From Neocallimastix lanati (nom. inval.) (lineage: Eukaryota > Neocallimastigomycota > Neocallimastigomycetes > Neocallimastigales > Neocallimastigaceae): DNA of 64,000 nucleotides. How positions within the stretch are numbered: the stretch's first letter is position 1; each line of letters opens with the position of its first letter. The position numbers were made by a program, and so were the translations under genes. The notes under the pieces were generated by a model. The model was not told the DNA's origin. It did not search any database and saw only the letters and a list, made by a program, of their open reading frames with translations. This document shows, piece by piece, positions 1 through 12,198 of this stretch. The DNA lies in the NCBI GenBank assembly GCA_016946835.1, contig JACVTC010000016.1, positions 103,501 to 167,500 on the forward strand, written 5' to 3'.

Positions 1-1062
1 AACTTTTTTGTTCATAAAAATAGAAAGAACATAACAGATAGCGATTATTCATTTTTAAAAATGGAAAATCTCTCTGGAAGTAATATTTCATTGAATATTG
101 ACAAATCAAAAAATAATGCTGGTATGAATTGGTTAAAACAACTTTCACTTAATAAAGTTGATGATGATGATGATGATAACTATGATGAAGATGACGAAAA
201 TGATGATGAAGTAGGAATTGAAGTTGATGATAATGACAATGAAAATGAAGTTGATAATAATGACGATGATGATGAAGTTGGTAGTATTAACGATGATGAT
301 GAAGTTGATAATAGTGACAAGGAGGATAAAATTGATAATAGTGACGATGAAGATGAAGTTGATAATAGTAACAGTGAATTTGAAATTAAAATTAATGATA
401 ATGATGTAGAAGATGAAAATGAAGATGAAAATGAAGATGAAAATGAAGATGAAAATGAAGATGAAAATGAAGATGAAAATGAAGATGAAAATGAAGATGA
501 AGATGAAGAAGAAGATGAAGAAGAAGATGAAGATGAAGAAGAAGATGAAGAAGAAGATGAAGATGAAGATGAAGATGAAAATGAAGATGATAATAATAAT
601 GAAGAAGAATTAAAAGAAGAAGAAATAAATGCTGAAAGTAAATATGAAAAAAGTAATCCTTTAATAATTGAAGAAAATTTAATAAAAGAAAATAATGATA
701 AAAGCCAATTATCAAAAATCGATAATTTCGACATGGATAGTTTAATTGATATTAGTCATTCATTAAATGAAGGTCTAGATTCAATAATTCCAAATTATAA
801 AGATATTAAAAAAAATCCAAACAATACCAATGATACAAATAATGAAATTCTTTTTCAAAAAACAAATTATTTATTTAAAAAAAATACAAATTTTGTAAAT
901 AATTTAAATGATAAAAATGAAGATGACAGTGAAAATATATTAGAATTAATTGGTGATACCGAATCTCTAGACTCATTTAATAATGAAGATTTTGAATATA
1001 GAAATCAAGATTATAGTGAGGATTTTGAAGCAGGATTTACTGATGAAAATACTGATAATTGA
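1..1062 (+). CDS. Acidic low-complexity protein, 5'-partial
   Basis: The frame ending at the TGA at 1060-1062 has no stop back to base 1, so the ATG at 61 is probably internal and the gene continues off the left edge. From that ATG there are 333 residues: a mixed N-terminal part (NWLKQLSLNKV near residue 24), then a long Asp/Glu/Asn tract at about residues 36-185, then a less biased C-terminal part with hydrophobic turns such as MDSLIDISHSLNEGLDSIIP and NILELIGDTESLDSF. There is no signal peptide, membrane segment or catalytic motif in the visible part. I do not recognise a family. Acidic tracts like this occur in histone chaperones and nucleolar proteins, but nothing here is diagnostic. The unbiased C-terminal 130 residues support a real protein rather than a chance repeat ORF. 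Confidence 0.6.
   Translation, partial: NFFVHKNRKNITDSDYSFLKMENLSGSNISLNIDKSKNNAGMNWLKQLSLNKVDDDDDDNYDEDDENDDEVGIEVDDNDNENEVDNNDDDDEVGSINDDDEVDNSDKEDKIDNSDDEDEVDNSNSEFEIKINDNDVEDENEDENEDENEDENEDENEDENEDENEDEDEEEDEEEDEDEEEDEEEDEDEDEDENEDDNNNEEELKEEEINAESKYEKSNPLIIEENLIKENNDKSQLSKIDNFDMDSLIDISHSLNEGLDSIIPNYKDIKKNPNNTNDTNNEILFQKTNYLFKKNTNFVNNLNDKNEDDSENILELIGDTESLDSFNNEDFEYRNQDYSEDFEAGFTDENTDN
409..492 (+). repeat. 12-bp coding minisatellite (GAAGATGAAAAT)7
   Basis: Seven perfect tandem copies of a 12-base unit encode EDEN repeated. A degenerate GAA/GAT run follows to about 594. All changes keep the reading frame, so length variation would change the acidic tract without breaking the gene. Confidence 0.95.
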
Positions 1063-1324
1063 ATTAATATATAAATACCTTAGTAAATAAATAAGTAAAT
1101 TTATATAAACTAGTATAAAAATAAAATAATTATACTATATTTATATTATTATATTAATTTTTATAAATTTATATTATAAGATAGTATTAAATTTTAAAAT
1201 TTTTAGATTTAATCACATTTAATTATAACTAAACTTTAAATTATTCAAATTTGACTTTTTTTAAAGTTATATAATTTAATATTATTTTTATTTTATATTA
1301 TATCCTTTTATAAATATACATTTG

Positions 1325-1376
<52 letters not shown>

Positions 1377-1381
1377 TATAT
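1325..1381. repeat. A36 homopolymer followed by (TA)n
   Basis: Thirty-six consecutive A residues at 1325-1360 run directly into alternating TA. This is simple low-complexity sequence about 270 bp past the stop of the acidic-protein gene. Confidence 0.95.
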
Positions 1382-1465
1382 TTCAATCAAACATGTAAAA
1401 ATTTAAATTAATAATAAAAAAAAACTGAAAACTAATAAAGCAGATTTAATAAAGATATATTTATT

Positions 1466-1537
1466 ATGTTCATAAAGTTACTTACTTTAGTTTTATTTTT
1501 AACATATATTTTTGTTATTTGTATGGAAAAAAAGTAA
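1466..1537 (+). CDS. Signal-peptide-like mini-ORF, possible orphan first exon
   Basis: The ATG at 1466 opens 23 codons, MFIKLLTLVLFLTYIFVICM then EKK, ending at TAA 1535-1537. The layout (Lys at position 4, long hydrophobic core, Cys, then charged residues) is that of a secretory signal peptide. The last codons overlap a consensus-like splice donor (AAAAAG then GTAAAT), as in first exons of secreted proteins. No convincing downstream exon was found before TRM82. It could be a dead first exon, the start of a decayed secreted-protein gene, or chance. Confidence 0.25.
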   Translation: MFIKLLTLVLFLTYIFVICMEKK

Positions 1538-1737
1538 ATTTATCAATGTTTATATTTTTATGTTGACAAAATAAATTATCTGAGATTCTGAGTATTTTAT
1601 TTTTTTAAATTTTTTATCTTTTTTAACAATATTACATATTACAAAATTTAAATATATTTTATACAAGAATAATATGTTTTTAAATTAAGTAATAATAATA
1701 AGATCAATATCAATATCAATATTAATATTAATATTGA

Positions 1738-1823
1738 TTGTTTCGACGTCATAACGACATGGAAAAGAATCCTCTAGTCTAATACCTTTAAGGAAGAGAC
1801 TCTCTTGTTAATCCCAGTCTAAA
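1738..1823. other. GC-enriched island in AT-rich spacer
   Basis: About 85 bases here have clearly more G and C than the surrounding kilobase. They contain two copies of an AATCC...AGTCTAA motif (about 1771 and 1810) and a near-palindrome AAGAGACTCTCTT. Both strands have short coding-like stretches. On the minus strand TGINKRVSSLK is flanked by TTTTTAG and GTATTA, resembling a 33-nt exon. No tRNA, snoRNA or hammerhead core could be matched. It could be a relic exon, a non-coding RNA or a transposon fragment. Confidence 0.3.
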
Positions 1824-2486
1824 AATAAATAAATATATATATATATATATATTATATGATATTATATGATTAACATAATTTAAAATATTAATTATTAAAA
1901 AATTTTATTAAAAATTTCTAACCTTTATATTTCTGTTCTTTATTGAGAACTGAAATTTTAAAAATATAAAATATTATTAAATAAGGGTTTATAAAATAAC
2001 AATTATTATTCTATAGATATTAATATTAATCATAGTATGATTTTATATTTATATATTAGTTAAAAGATTATTCATTTATTTAATAATAATATTTTAATTA
2101 CTGATAGTGAAGAATTATTTGATTGTAATTATTAACTAATGTATTTTCATTTTATTAATGATACTTTTTTTTTTTTAGAAAATAATTAATATCAATAAAT
2201 TTTTTGTTACTAATTATTCAAAATTAACAATGTCATTTGATATTAAATTTTCATAAAAGTTATATGTTCTATTCAAATAAACATGTTATTAATATTTTTA
2301 AAAATTTTATTATTATGAATATATTAACATATATTACATATTGTAAAATTTATTTAATATATAAATTTATAGGTTTGATTGGTTTAAAAATATTAAATCA
2401 AATTTATATATTTTTTATTTATTTTTTTTTTTTTTTTTTTTTTTTTACAATATAGCTTATTTTATTAATAATTTTAATTGTACAAT

Positions 2487-4098
2487 ATGAAAGTTCCTTA
2501 TCATATAATTAAACATTCTAATAATTGCATAGCATTAGTTTTTAATAATAAGATAAAAATAAAGAATTTAAGGTAATTAAAAATTAATTAATAATATTTT
2601 TATTTAATTCGAATTAAAAAAAAAAAAACTTAATATAATGCTTATATTAATATTATTTTTAGCACTAATGAAACTATTGAGTTAAAGCAAGATGAGATAA
2701 ATAATTCAAAAGTACGATCAATTGCTTTTAATAACGACGCCTCGGTTTTAGCGGTTGCTTCTGATGATAAGAAATTGAAATTCTGGGATGTTAAAACCGG
2801 CGTCTGTTTATCAATAAAGTAATTAATAATAATTTTTAATTTATGTAAATTATTAAAATTTAAGTATTTATATTAAAAATAATTTATTTTATTATTTTTA
2901 ATTTGAACTTTAAAGAAATACACCAAAAAAGGTAAATTCAATAGTGTTTGAAAAGAATGGAAAAAGAATTTTAATAGCTGATGGTTTTGGTGATGTTTAT
3001 CGGTAATATTTATTATTATGATTTAATTTAAATTTTATAAAATAATTTTTAACATATAAATTTATTTATGAAGTTATACAGTTGATAATTCAGTTGAAGA
3101 AGGGGAATTAATGTTAGGTCATGTATCAATGTTAACTGATATTTTATTATCAAATGATGAAAAATATGTTTTAACATCTGATAGAGATGAAAAAATAAGA
3201 GTAACTCATTATCCAAAAACATATATTATTCATAATTATTGTTTAGGACATAAAGAGTAATTATCTAAATTTTATATATGATATAAAAATTAATTTTTTT
3301 ATTTTTTAATAGGATAAATTAAAAGGTTGATTACTTATTAAAATTTTCAATTTTTTTAATTAATTTTTATATTTTAGATATATTTCAAAAATGATTTTCA
3401 TTTCAAATAATGACAAATTATTATTATCTGGAGGTGGTGATGATTATTTATATTTGTGGGATTTTATTAATGCTAAAATTATTCAGAAAATTGATATTAA
3501 GACTTTGATAGAGGAAGCAATTGAAGTAAAATATCAGTAATAACATATAAATTTTATATAATTATTTTTTTCTTTAACTTTTAATAATATAAATTAAATA
3601 ATATAGAGTAATAATTTAAGTTCTGTAGAATCATATAATGTTAAAGAAATTACGTATTATTCAAAAGAAAATATTGTCGCTGTTTGTTTTGAGAAGTATA
3701 ATATGATATTGAATTTTAATTTTAATTTAATAAAATTAATGATAAATTTATTAATTATTATTTAAAATAATAATAGGTTACCATTAGTGTTTCTCTTCAA
3801 TGTTATCAAAGATAAATTGTATTATAAAAATACAATTATTAATGAAGATATAATTTTAGATATAGCTTTTGATAATTTTGGTAGATTATGGATTTCAAAT
3901 TTTGTTGATAAGAATACTAAAAATATAATTAATGTTATATCTAAGGTAAATTTATTATATAATAGTATCAAGAATAATTTTAAGTACTAATTAAATTTTT
4001 GTTTAAACAATATTTAAAAAGTATTCGCCTGTTGAATATTTATCTAATGAAAAATTAGAATTCTTTGAAAATACTGATGAATGTATGAATTATTAAAT

Positions 4099-4144
<46 letters not shown>

Positions 4145-4291
4145 TATTATAATATATAATGATAAAATGTAGGTGAAAGTAATGATATGTCAGAATATAT
4201 TGTTGTTGAAAATTTGAGAAAAGAAATATTAGATGCAAAAAAAGCCCAACAGGAAGAAGAAAATATTGCAAAAAAACAAAAAACTGAATAA
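2487..4291 (+). CDS. TRM82: tRNA (guanine-N7)-methyltransferase non-catalytic subunit (Trm82/WDR4)
   Basis: This WD40 protein partners the catalytic Trm8/METTL1 subunit to make m7G46 in tRNA variable loops. Nine exons: 2487-2572, 2663-2818, 2916-3002, 3074-3256, 3378-3525, 3607-3695, 3777-3945, 4022-4082, 4173-4291. They sum to 1098 nt, giving 365 aa, and all junctions are GT-AG in consistent phase. Family hallmarks are [20 protein letters not shown] with KLKFWDV (blade 2), [20 protein letters not shown] followed by [13 protein letters not shown] and YCLGHKE (typical of Trm82/WDR4), and [13 protein letters not shown] Lys/Gln/Glu-rich tail ends the protein. The eighth intron holds an (AAT)n tract. 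The start ATG at 2487 is in frame with a typical Trm82 N-terminus. The next gene converges on it with about 280 bp between stops. Confidence 0.94.
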
Positions 4292-4570
4292 ACAATTCTT
4301 CAGTAAAATTATTTATCATATTAGAATAATGAAATAATAGAATTTTTATAAATATTATTGATATTATTTTGTATTTTTTTAATTAATTAAATATATTTTA
4401 ATAAAATATTGATTAAAATATATATTCATTATCATTTTTTGATACTTTAATTTTTACTTTAATTTTTATTTTTTGATTTATAATATATAAGTAAATAATA
4501 GAATTACATATTAATATAACAAAAAGTAAATATTATTATTTTTTGATAAATAATACAATTTAATATCCAA

Positions 4571-5829
4571 TTAAATTTTTTCTGTTGTTATATGAAAATC
4601 AGCAAGTCGTCTTTGATTAATTTCAGATAAATGAATATCATCTTTCCATTTTCTTGTAACAATTTCTAATTTATTTGTCATTCTTGATACAGTTTCCTAT
4701 TAATATATATATATGTTATAATAGTAAATTAATTATATAATATATATATTAATAGTTGTTTACTAATTACATTTAATTACATTTAACATAGTTTCAAACT
4801 CAGATGATAAGTATGTCATTTTTACATTTTGATCTTCAATTAAACTATCTTTTTCTGCGATAATTCTTGCATGTTCCTTTGCAGACTCCTGTAAAGCTAA
4901 TTTTGCTACATCTTGAAATTAATATTAGTGTTAATTAGAAAATATTTATTATGTTTTATTCCACTCAATTTAAAAATATATATACTTAATTGGTTTTGGA
5001 GTTCGCAAACTTTTGTTTCCAATAATTTAATTTTGGTAATCATATCATTTTGCAGTTGTCTATATTGTTTATTCATATCTATTATTATATGAAATAATAT
5101 TATATTAAAAATTTCAATTTATTTTATTTTTTATTTTTATTTTTATTTCTATTTCTATTTTTATTTTTATTTTTATTTTTATTTATTTATTTATATATTC
5201 ATTTATTTTGTTAAATATACATTACTATTTATTGAATAGTTTTTCAATACCTGAAGTTATTGAATATCTATCAATTGTATTATTCGCCAATTCTTGTTTA
5301 AGTTCATTCATTTCAACATCTTGAAGCTTACATTTTTCAATTAATTTAGAATTTTTGTTTATTTTTTCGTCTAGAAGAAAAAGAGAAATATAATTATAAA
5401 TATTAATTTTATTTTTTCGTCTGGAACAAAAAAAGAAATATAATTATAAATATTAATACTTTATAACGTAATTTTAAAAAAAAATAACACTTCAAACACT
5501 ATTAATGCTAATAATACTAATTATATTAATCATACAAATTATACTAATAATACTAATAATACTAATAATACTAATTCTGATGTTGATACTAATATTAATA
5601 CTAATACTAATATTAATATTAATAAAATAATGAAAATAATAGTGATAACCGTAAATTATTGTTTTAGGATTTTACCGAGTTCATGTAGTAAGTTATTATT
5701 TGTAATATTAGCCTTTGTTAATTTATCAAAGTAGTCAAGCTCTGAAGACGATTTTTGTTTTGTTACTTTTTTTTTTTTCAATCCTTTTTTTTTTTTTGTT
5801 GTTTTTGCTTTTGCAACTTTTGGTGGCAT
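4571..5829 (-). CDS. DRC12: Dynein regulatory complex subunit 12-like (CCDC153)
   Basis: Likely a small coiled-coil subunit of the nexin-dynein regulatory complex of motile cilia; in a fungus it would serve the zoospore flagellum. Five minus-strand exons: 5829-5676, 5370-5251, 5078-4986, 4911-4781, 4696-4571. They sum to 624 nt, giving 207 aa; the human protein is of similar length as I recall. It begins MPPKVAKAKTTKKKKGLKKK, the lysine-rich MPPK start of CCDC153 proteins. It is helical throughout (LQNDMITKIKLLETKVCELQ) and contains YLSSEFETMLNETVSRM then a KW dipeptide, matching the conserved C-terminal block of the family (YEEIL...L...KxxWD). There is no membrane segment. Alternative: another small axonemal coiled-coil protein. 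The divergent neighbour is VPS13. Intron 1 carries a duplicated acceptor, listed separately. Confidence 0.75.
5361..5459 (-). repeat. 50-bp tandem duplication across a 3' splice site
   Basis: Two tandem copies of about 50 bp (5361-5410 and 5411-5459, roughly 90% identical) each contain, on the minus strand, an acceptor-like TTC[T/C]AG followed by ACGAAAAAATA. The copy nearer exon 2 gives the open frame used in the DRC12 model. The upstream copy would lead into an in-frame TAG. The intron-1 acceptor of the DRC12-like gene is therefore duplicated. Confidence 0.85.
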
Positions 5830-6455
5830 GTTTTAATTATTTTTTTTATTTGTTCAAAAGAATTAAAATAGGATTTATTTAAAAATTTATTATTACAATT
5901 TTTATTTGTCTTTTTTTTTCTTAATTTAATTTTAATTTGATATAAATAATTTTAAATAAATTACATAAATTAATATATATTACTCCGATTCTTTTAAAAT
6001 TAAAAAAAATTTTATGTATTTTTTTGTGTAATGTATTTAAAATTAGATATATAGTTAATTACATTATAACAAAATTTTATTTAGTAAACAAAATTAAATA
6101 AAATATTATATTTTTCGAGAAATAGAAAATTTTCTTAGTAATATGAAAATCTATTCTTTATTAAATGTATTATTATATAATTAAATTATTAACATTAATA
6201 AAAAATATTATTTAATGGAATAACTTATAAAATATAGCAACGTACTATAAGTAATTGAATTTTAGAATCTGTTTTAATAAATTATTTATTATAAAATTAT
6301 AATATTTATTTCATGAATTGAAATTTATTGGCAATATTTATTAAAGAAATTGTTAAATAAATAAATAAATAAATTAATAATAAATAATTAAATAGTTAAA
6401 AATATTAGTTTTACATTTTATTTTTTATTTTTTTTATTGTTAAAACCTTTCTTCG
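5830..6455. other. Divergent intergenic region, DRC12-like / VPS13
   Basis: This 626-bp spacer separates two divergently transcribed genes and must hold both promoters. It is almost entirely A/T, and I see no TATA element distinguishable from background and no GC-rich motif. Both starts are preceded by a few non-A/T bases (CCTTTCTTCG before the VPS13 ATG). Confidence 0.5.
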
Positions 6456-9400
6456 ATGTTTGAGGGAATTGTAATTTCATTATTAAACAAATTAATAGGG
6501 AAGTATGTTGATAATCTAGATTCTAATCAATTATCAATTTCTGTTTGGAAAGGTCTAAATTCTATATATTAATTAAATTATTATTTTTGTTTAGTTTTGT
6601 TTCTTTAAGAAATTAATAATTTAATTTTAATTAAAATATATATAACATTGAAATTTTTAATATAGGTGATGTTGTTTTACAAAATTTGAGATTAAGAAAA
6701 GATGCTTTACTCCAATTAAATTTACCAATTGATGTCTTTGAAGGTAAATCTATATGTTTATTATTTAATTAACAAAAAAAAATTATATAAATAATATTTA
6801 TATGTAAATTAATTTTAAAATTTAAGGATATCTTGGTGAGTTGGTATTAAATTTTTCATGGTCGGATTTCAAAAATACACCCGTAAATTTACATATAAAA
6901 GATGTTTTATTATTAGCAATTCCAAAGGAAGAAACTGAAGTAAATATTAATAAATTAGTATAAAATAAACTTTTAATTAATTGTTTTTAATTTATTTGCT
7001 TTTAGTATAATGAAGAATTTGAAAAAGAAGAACTTCTTCGTCGTAAATTTGATAAAATAAGAAGAATGGAATTGGATGAAATTGAAATAAATGATAATAG
7101 TGGTAATTATCATAAAATTATCATAATTTTAATCCTTATATATATATAAATCGAAGTTAAGGTATAATAATAATAAATAAATAAACAATAATATTAATTT
7201 TTATTTTTTTTTTTGAAAGATAAACAAGAAACTTATATGACACAACTTATGGCTAAAATTATTGATAATTTGCAAATATCAATAAGTAATATTCATATTC
7301 GTTATGAAGATCGAAAAAGCAATCCTAAAGTAGTTTTTTTCAAAAAAATATTATTATTTATAAATTTTAGTATATATTATTTTTTAAATATATATATATT
7401 AATTAAAAATTTAATTAGTCACCATTTTCAATTGGTTTAACAATATCTCAACTTACAGCTTGCTCTAGTAATGAACAATGGAAAGAAGAATTTGTTAAAG
7501 AAAGCAATACAACATATAAGGTAAAATACTAAATATATAAAATTTCATATTAAAATTATATTAATATATTAATAGTATTTTTTTAATGTATTAATATAGT
7601 TATTACATTTAGAAGGATTATCTTTATATTGGAATACTAATTCTGAATTGTTTTCAAATAAAGAATCATATGATTTTTTTGAAATGATGGTAAATAGTAG
7701 CTAAATATTATATTGATGATATGAAATTATAACTAAGAATTTAAAATTATATATATATATATATTTGTTATTTATGTATTGAAAGAAAATTAATTTAAGT
7801 TCTTCTATCCAATTTATATTAAAGCCAGTTTCTGGAACAGGAAAGGTATTATTTATTAATGTAATAAAAGGTTTATGCAAAGGTTAATTAATTTTTATTT
7901 AATTAAAATTAAATTTAAGTTGATAATGAATAAAAACACTGATGTTAATCGTCTAATGACAAAAATAAGTATTATACTTGATGAATTTGGATTAATTATT
8001 GATGAAGATCAGTATCAAAATATATGGTTAATAATTGAAAATTTTTCGAATTTTAAAAAACATGAAAAGGTACTAATAAAATTTTTATAATCAAAATAGC
8101 ATATCTTAATTTAATTATTAATTATTATAAAAAATAATAATCCATCGAAAAATTAATAATATATGTAGTATCGTAAATTTAGACCTCCACAATCAATGAC
8201 TCCTAAAACTCATCCACGTGAATGGTTTAAATATTTTGGTAATTAAATTTAGTTAAAATTTTTTATATGAATATATTTATTTATTTATATGTTTATTATT
8301 ATTTTATTAGGAAATTGTGTTCTCTATGAAATTCATGAAAAAAATTATAAATCATCATGGACATATTTTAAACAACGCAGAGATAATAGACGATTATATT
8401 TAAAGCTTTATCAACAAGTACTACTTGGAACTACAAATCAAACTGTAAGTTTTATATTTATTATTTTTAAGATAAACTATAACATATTATTAATATAATA
8501 AATTGTTTAAAGATTCAGGAAGAATTGAAGGATTTGGAAAAAAAATTATCTTTTGAAGACATAAAATATTATAGAAATTTAACAAAGAGTATAATAAAAA
8601 CAAATAATTCAGGTATATTTTAAATATAATATACATTTTTAAATTAAATATATTATATTAAATGATATTTATATAAATAATTAATATAGTTAATTCAAAA
8701 TCTCAAGTACTGCAAGATAATATTCAAAGAAGAAGTTGGTTAAAAGGATGGTGGAATAAAGAAGAAAATGAAGAAAAAGAGGTTATTAGTTAATTTTTTA
8801 TATTATTATTTACTATATATAATTTATATTTTATTAACAATAAATGAAATTATATTTAATATTTAGGAAATTCAAATTGTAACTGATGAAGATTTAAAAT
8901 TAATATATCAAGCAATTGATTTTGATCCAAATTTTGAATTAAGGAAAGAGGATTTACCACCAGATGTAAATTTAATATTTATTAGTTTGAAAATAAATAT
9001 ATATATGACAAATTATATATTAAAATTGTAAATTTTTTTTAAAAAAAATAGTTTATTATGCTAAATTTAATATTTAATTTAAAACGTGGATCTTTAACAT
9101 TTATTCAACAACCTCACAGTGAAGTACCAATAACAATATTATATTCCAATATAGATAATTGTATTCTTGATTTTATAAAAAGACCAACATCTATTAAAGC
9201 TAATGTAAAAATAAGCGATTTTATTTTAAAAGATAATATTAATAATAATTCAAAATTTTCAGAATTAGTTAAAGCCAAGAATACGAAAAATATTATTGAA
9301 GGGTATTTTATAAAAATTAAATAATTAAATTGATATTATATTAATTTGACTTTGTTTAATTAAAATACTAAATATATAATATAATAAATATAATTATAAA

Positions 9401-12167
9401 AGAAATACTAAAGATGCAGAAGAATCAACTTTTTTAAATATTACATTTGAAAATAATCCAATAAATGAAAATATTGATTATTCATTATCAGTTGATATGA
9501 AGCCATTGGAAGTTAATTATAATCATATAATAATTGATAATTTAATTAAATTTGTCACAAGACCAACAATTCAACCAGAAATTTTGATTACTGTTAAAGT
9601 AAGTAATAATAGTAATAATAATAATTAATGATAAAAAATCATAATAATAATAATTAAAATAATTATAATAATTTTAATAATTATAATACATGTTTGAATA
9701 TTTTAAAATTAACATAAACAAATCTTATAGAACGTAGCTGAAACCGCACTTGAAAAAATTAAATCCCAAACTAGAGCAGGTTTAGACTATTTATTAATGA
9801 CCCGTAAAACATTTGATTTAAAAATTGATATTGAAGCTCCCATATTTTTATTTAAACAAAAGTAATTAATAATTTATTATTAACATTTTAATTGGAAAAA
9901 TTTGATCTAATCTATTTTTTAAAATATGGTATATAGTAATTCTACTGATTTTTTAATTATAGATGCTGGTAATTTAATTATAAAAAGTAATATGATTGAT
10001 AAAGAAAAAAAGGATTTTTTACAAAGTAAAATAGGACAAATATTAACTCCAGAAGAACAAAAAACCTTAAATTCATTGTTATATGATAAATTCCAAATAA
10101 ATCTTAATTCTGTTCAGGTAATATATAAAAATTTAATATAAAATTTAATTAATATATTTATTAATATTTATTTATAAATTGATTTAAAATAAATAAATGA
10201 TTAATTTTATTTTTCTTTGATTTTTTGAAAAATACTAATTAGATTTTAGCTGGAAATTCACTTGAAAAATACGAAATGGATATTTTATCAAACTCGAAAT
10301 TAACAAATTATGATATTATTGAAAAAACAAATATTTCATTTCTTTTAGAAAATTGTGTTCTTCCTAAAAATAATACAGATTCACCACAATGTAAAATTAA
10401 CGGTAATCTACCGAGATTAGTGTTAAATTTCACAGACGAAAAATATACAATTTTTATGGTTAATATTATTATTGATTAAATTTATTAAACTAATTAAATA
10501 ATCATAATAAAAAAATTAATATTAATGTAATTTATTTTTTATTGTTTGTTTTATTTTATATTAATTTTTATTTTTTATTTTTTTTTTATTTTTTTTTTTT
10601 TATTTTTTTTTTAAATAAAATAAGAATACAATATCAAATATATTATCATTATTTAATAAAGATAATATTTATGAAATTGAAAATACTTCATCATCCAAAT
10701 TATCATTCTTTGATTTACTTACAGATGATTCATATACAAAATTTGTTGAAGATGATGAATTTTTTGATGCAAAAGAAGAAAATAATTCCGAATTTACAAA
10801 GAATGAAATTGATCTTTTTTCAATATCTGATCTAGAATTTAATTTTAACATTAAAGAAATAAATGCAACAATAGGAAAATATAATAAAGAAAGGGATATT
10901 GATGAATTATTAGCAAAAATGGTTCTTATTAATACAAATTTTATTGTAGTTAAACGTTTATTTGACACAAAAATAAATGCACAAATTGAAAATATATTTT
11001 TAGATGATAGTTCACAGGAATTAAATTCAGAATTTAGAAAAATTTTAGTAGCGTCAAAGCCAGATAGTGAATCACCTATAAACCAAGAAAAACCATTAAT
11101 ATCAATTGAATATTTTGATGTAAAAAAAAATTCACCAGAATATTTAGAAAAATATCGTGGAATTGAAAGAAGAATAGATTTTAATCTTGCTGCACTAGAT
11201 TTATTTATTTCTACTAGTAGTGTTATGGAAATATATGACTTTATAATGAAAACATTTATTAATAATGAAAATTTAAATAGTAATAATAATAAAAACGAAA
11301 TTATTCATAATATTGATGAACCATCACATTTAAATAATACAAACACTACACTTATTAGAATAAATATGAAAGCCGTTAATTTAATTGCTAATAATGGAAA
11401 ATTTAAAATTGCAACTTGTAATATACATACTGGAGAAATTATGATATATACCCAACAACGTAAATTATATGTTACTGGTAAATTAGAAGATATATTAGTA
11501 GTAGATAATGTAAAAAGAGTAGAAAATGGCAGACATTATTATCAATTATTAAGTACAAAGGGAAATAAAGCTTTAGATTTTAAATATATTAAATATGATC
11601 CATTTGATAAAGAAAACTATCCAGGGTATGATATTAGTTTATATTTACGTGGTGAATCTGTTCATTATACTCATTTAAGCCCTTTAATTAGTGATTTATA
11701 TGAATTTTTCAACGAAATGAAAGAGCTCTATGAAACTGCGAAAGATAAAGCTATTCAATCTGCATCTCAAATTAAAGAAAATACAAGTAAAATAGTTGTT
11801 GATATAGAAATTCAAACGCCTATTATTGAATTTCCAAAAGGTTCTTTACAAACAAAAGATAGTTTAAAGGTATATTTAGGGGAAATTAATATTAAAAATG
11901 AATTTTTAAATAATTCCCCTCAAAGCATAGACAACAATAAAAGCATGGAAAATTTAAATGTGATCCCTAATAAGTTTAATATTTGTATTAATTCAATGAA
12001 AGCTGTTTCGCATTATTATTTTGGAAATGATGAACAAGTATTACAAATACTAAAAGATTTTAATATTAACCTAATAATAACAATTTCTGATTTAATTAGA
12101 GACTATGAAATTCCAAGAATAGAAGTATTAAATATTATAAATATGATTATTGCTTTCTTTTTTTTTT

Positions 12168-12198
<31 letters not shown>

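Larger units (their letters stand above)
1063..2486. other. Gene-poor AT-rich intergenic region
   Basis: Between the acidic-protein gene and TRM82 the sequence is mostly A/T with homopolymers, including a T run near 2422-2446. No multi-exon gene could be assembled. Three items are listed separately: a poly-A/(TA) tract at 1325, a short signal-peptide-like ORF at 1466, and a GC-enriched island at 1738. A short coding-like stretch (ILITDSEELFDCNY then stop) lies at about 2094-2135, without a start or convincing splice sites. It could be a decayed exon. Confidence 0.6.

Noticed and set aside
180-734. Polyserine protein on the minus strand
   Set aside because: It is the mirror of the GAA/GAT acidic repeat of the plus-strand gene.
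1738-1823. Hammerhead ribozyme or tRNA in the GC island
   Set aside because: No CUGANGA/GAAA core, no T-loop consensus and no cloverleaf could be formed.
2237-2455. 72-codon plus-strand ORF
   Set aside because: A/T-only codons ending in a poly-Phe run from a T homopolymer; no family resemblance and no splice context.
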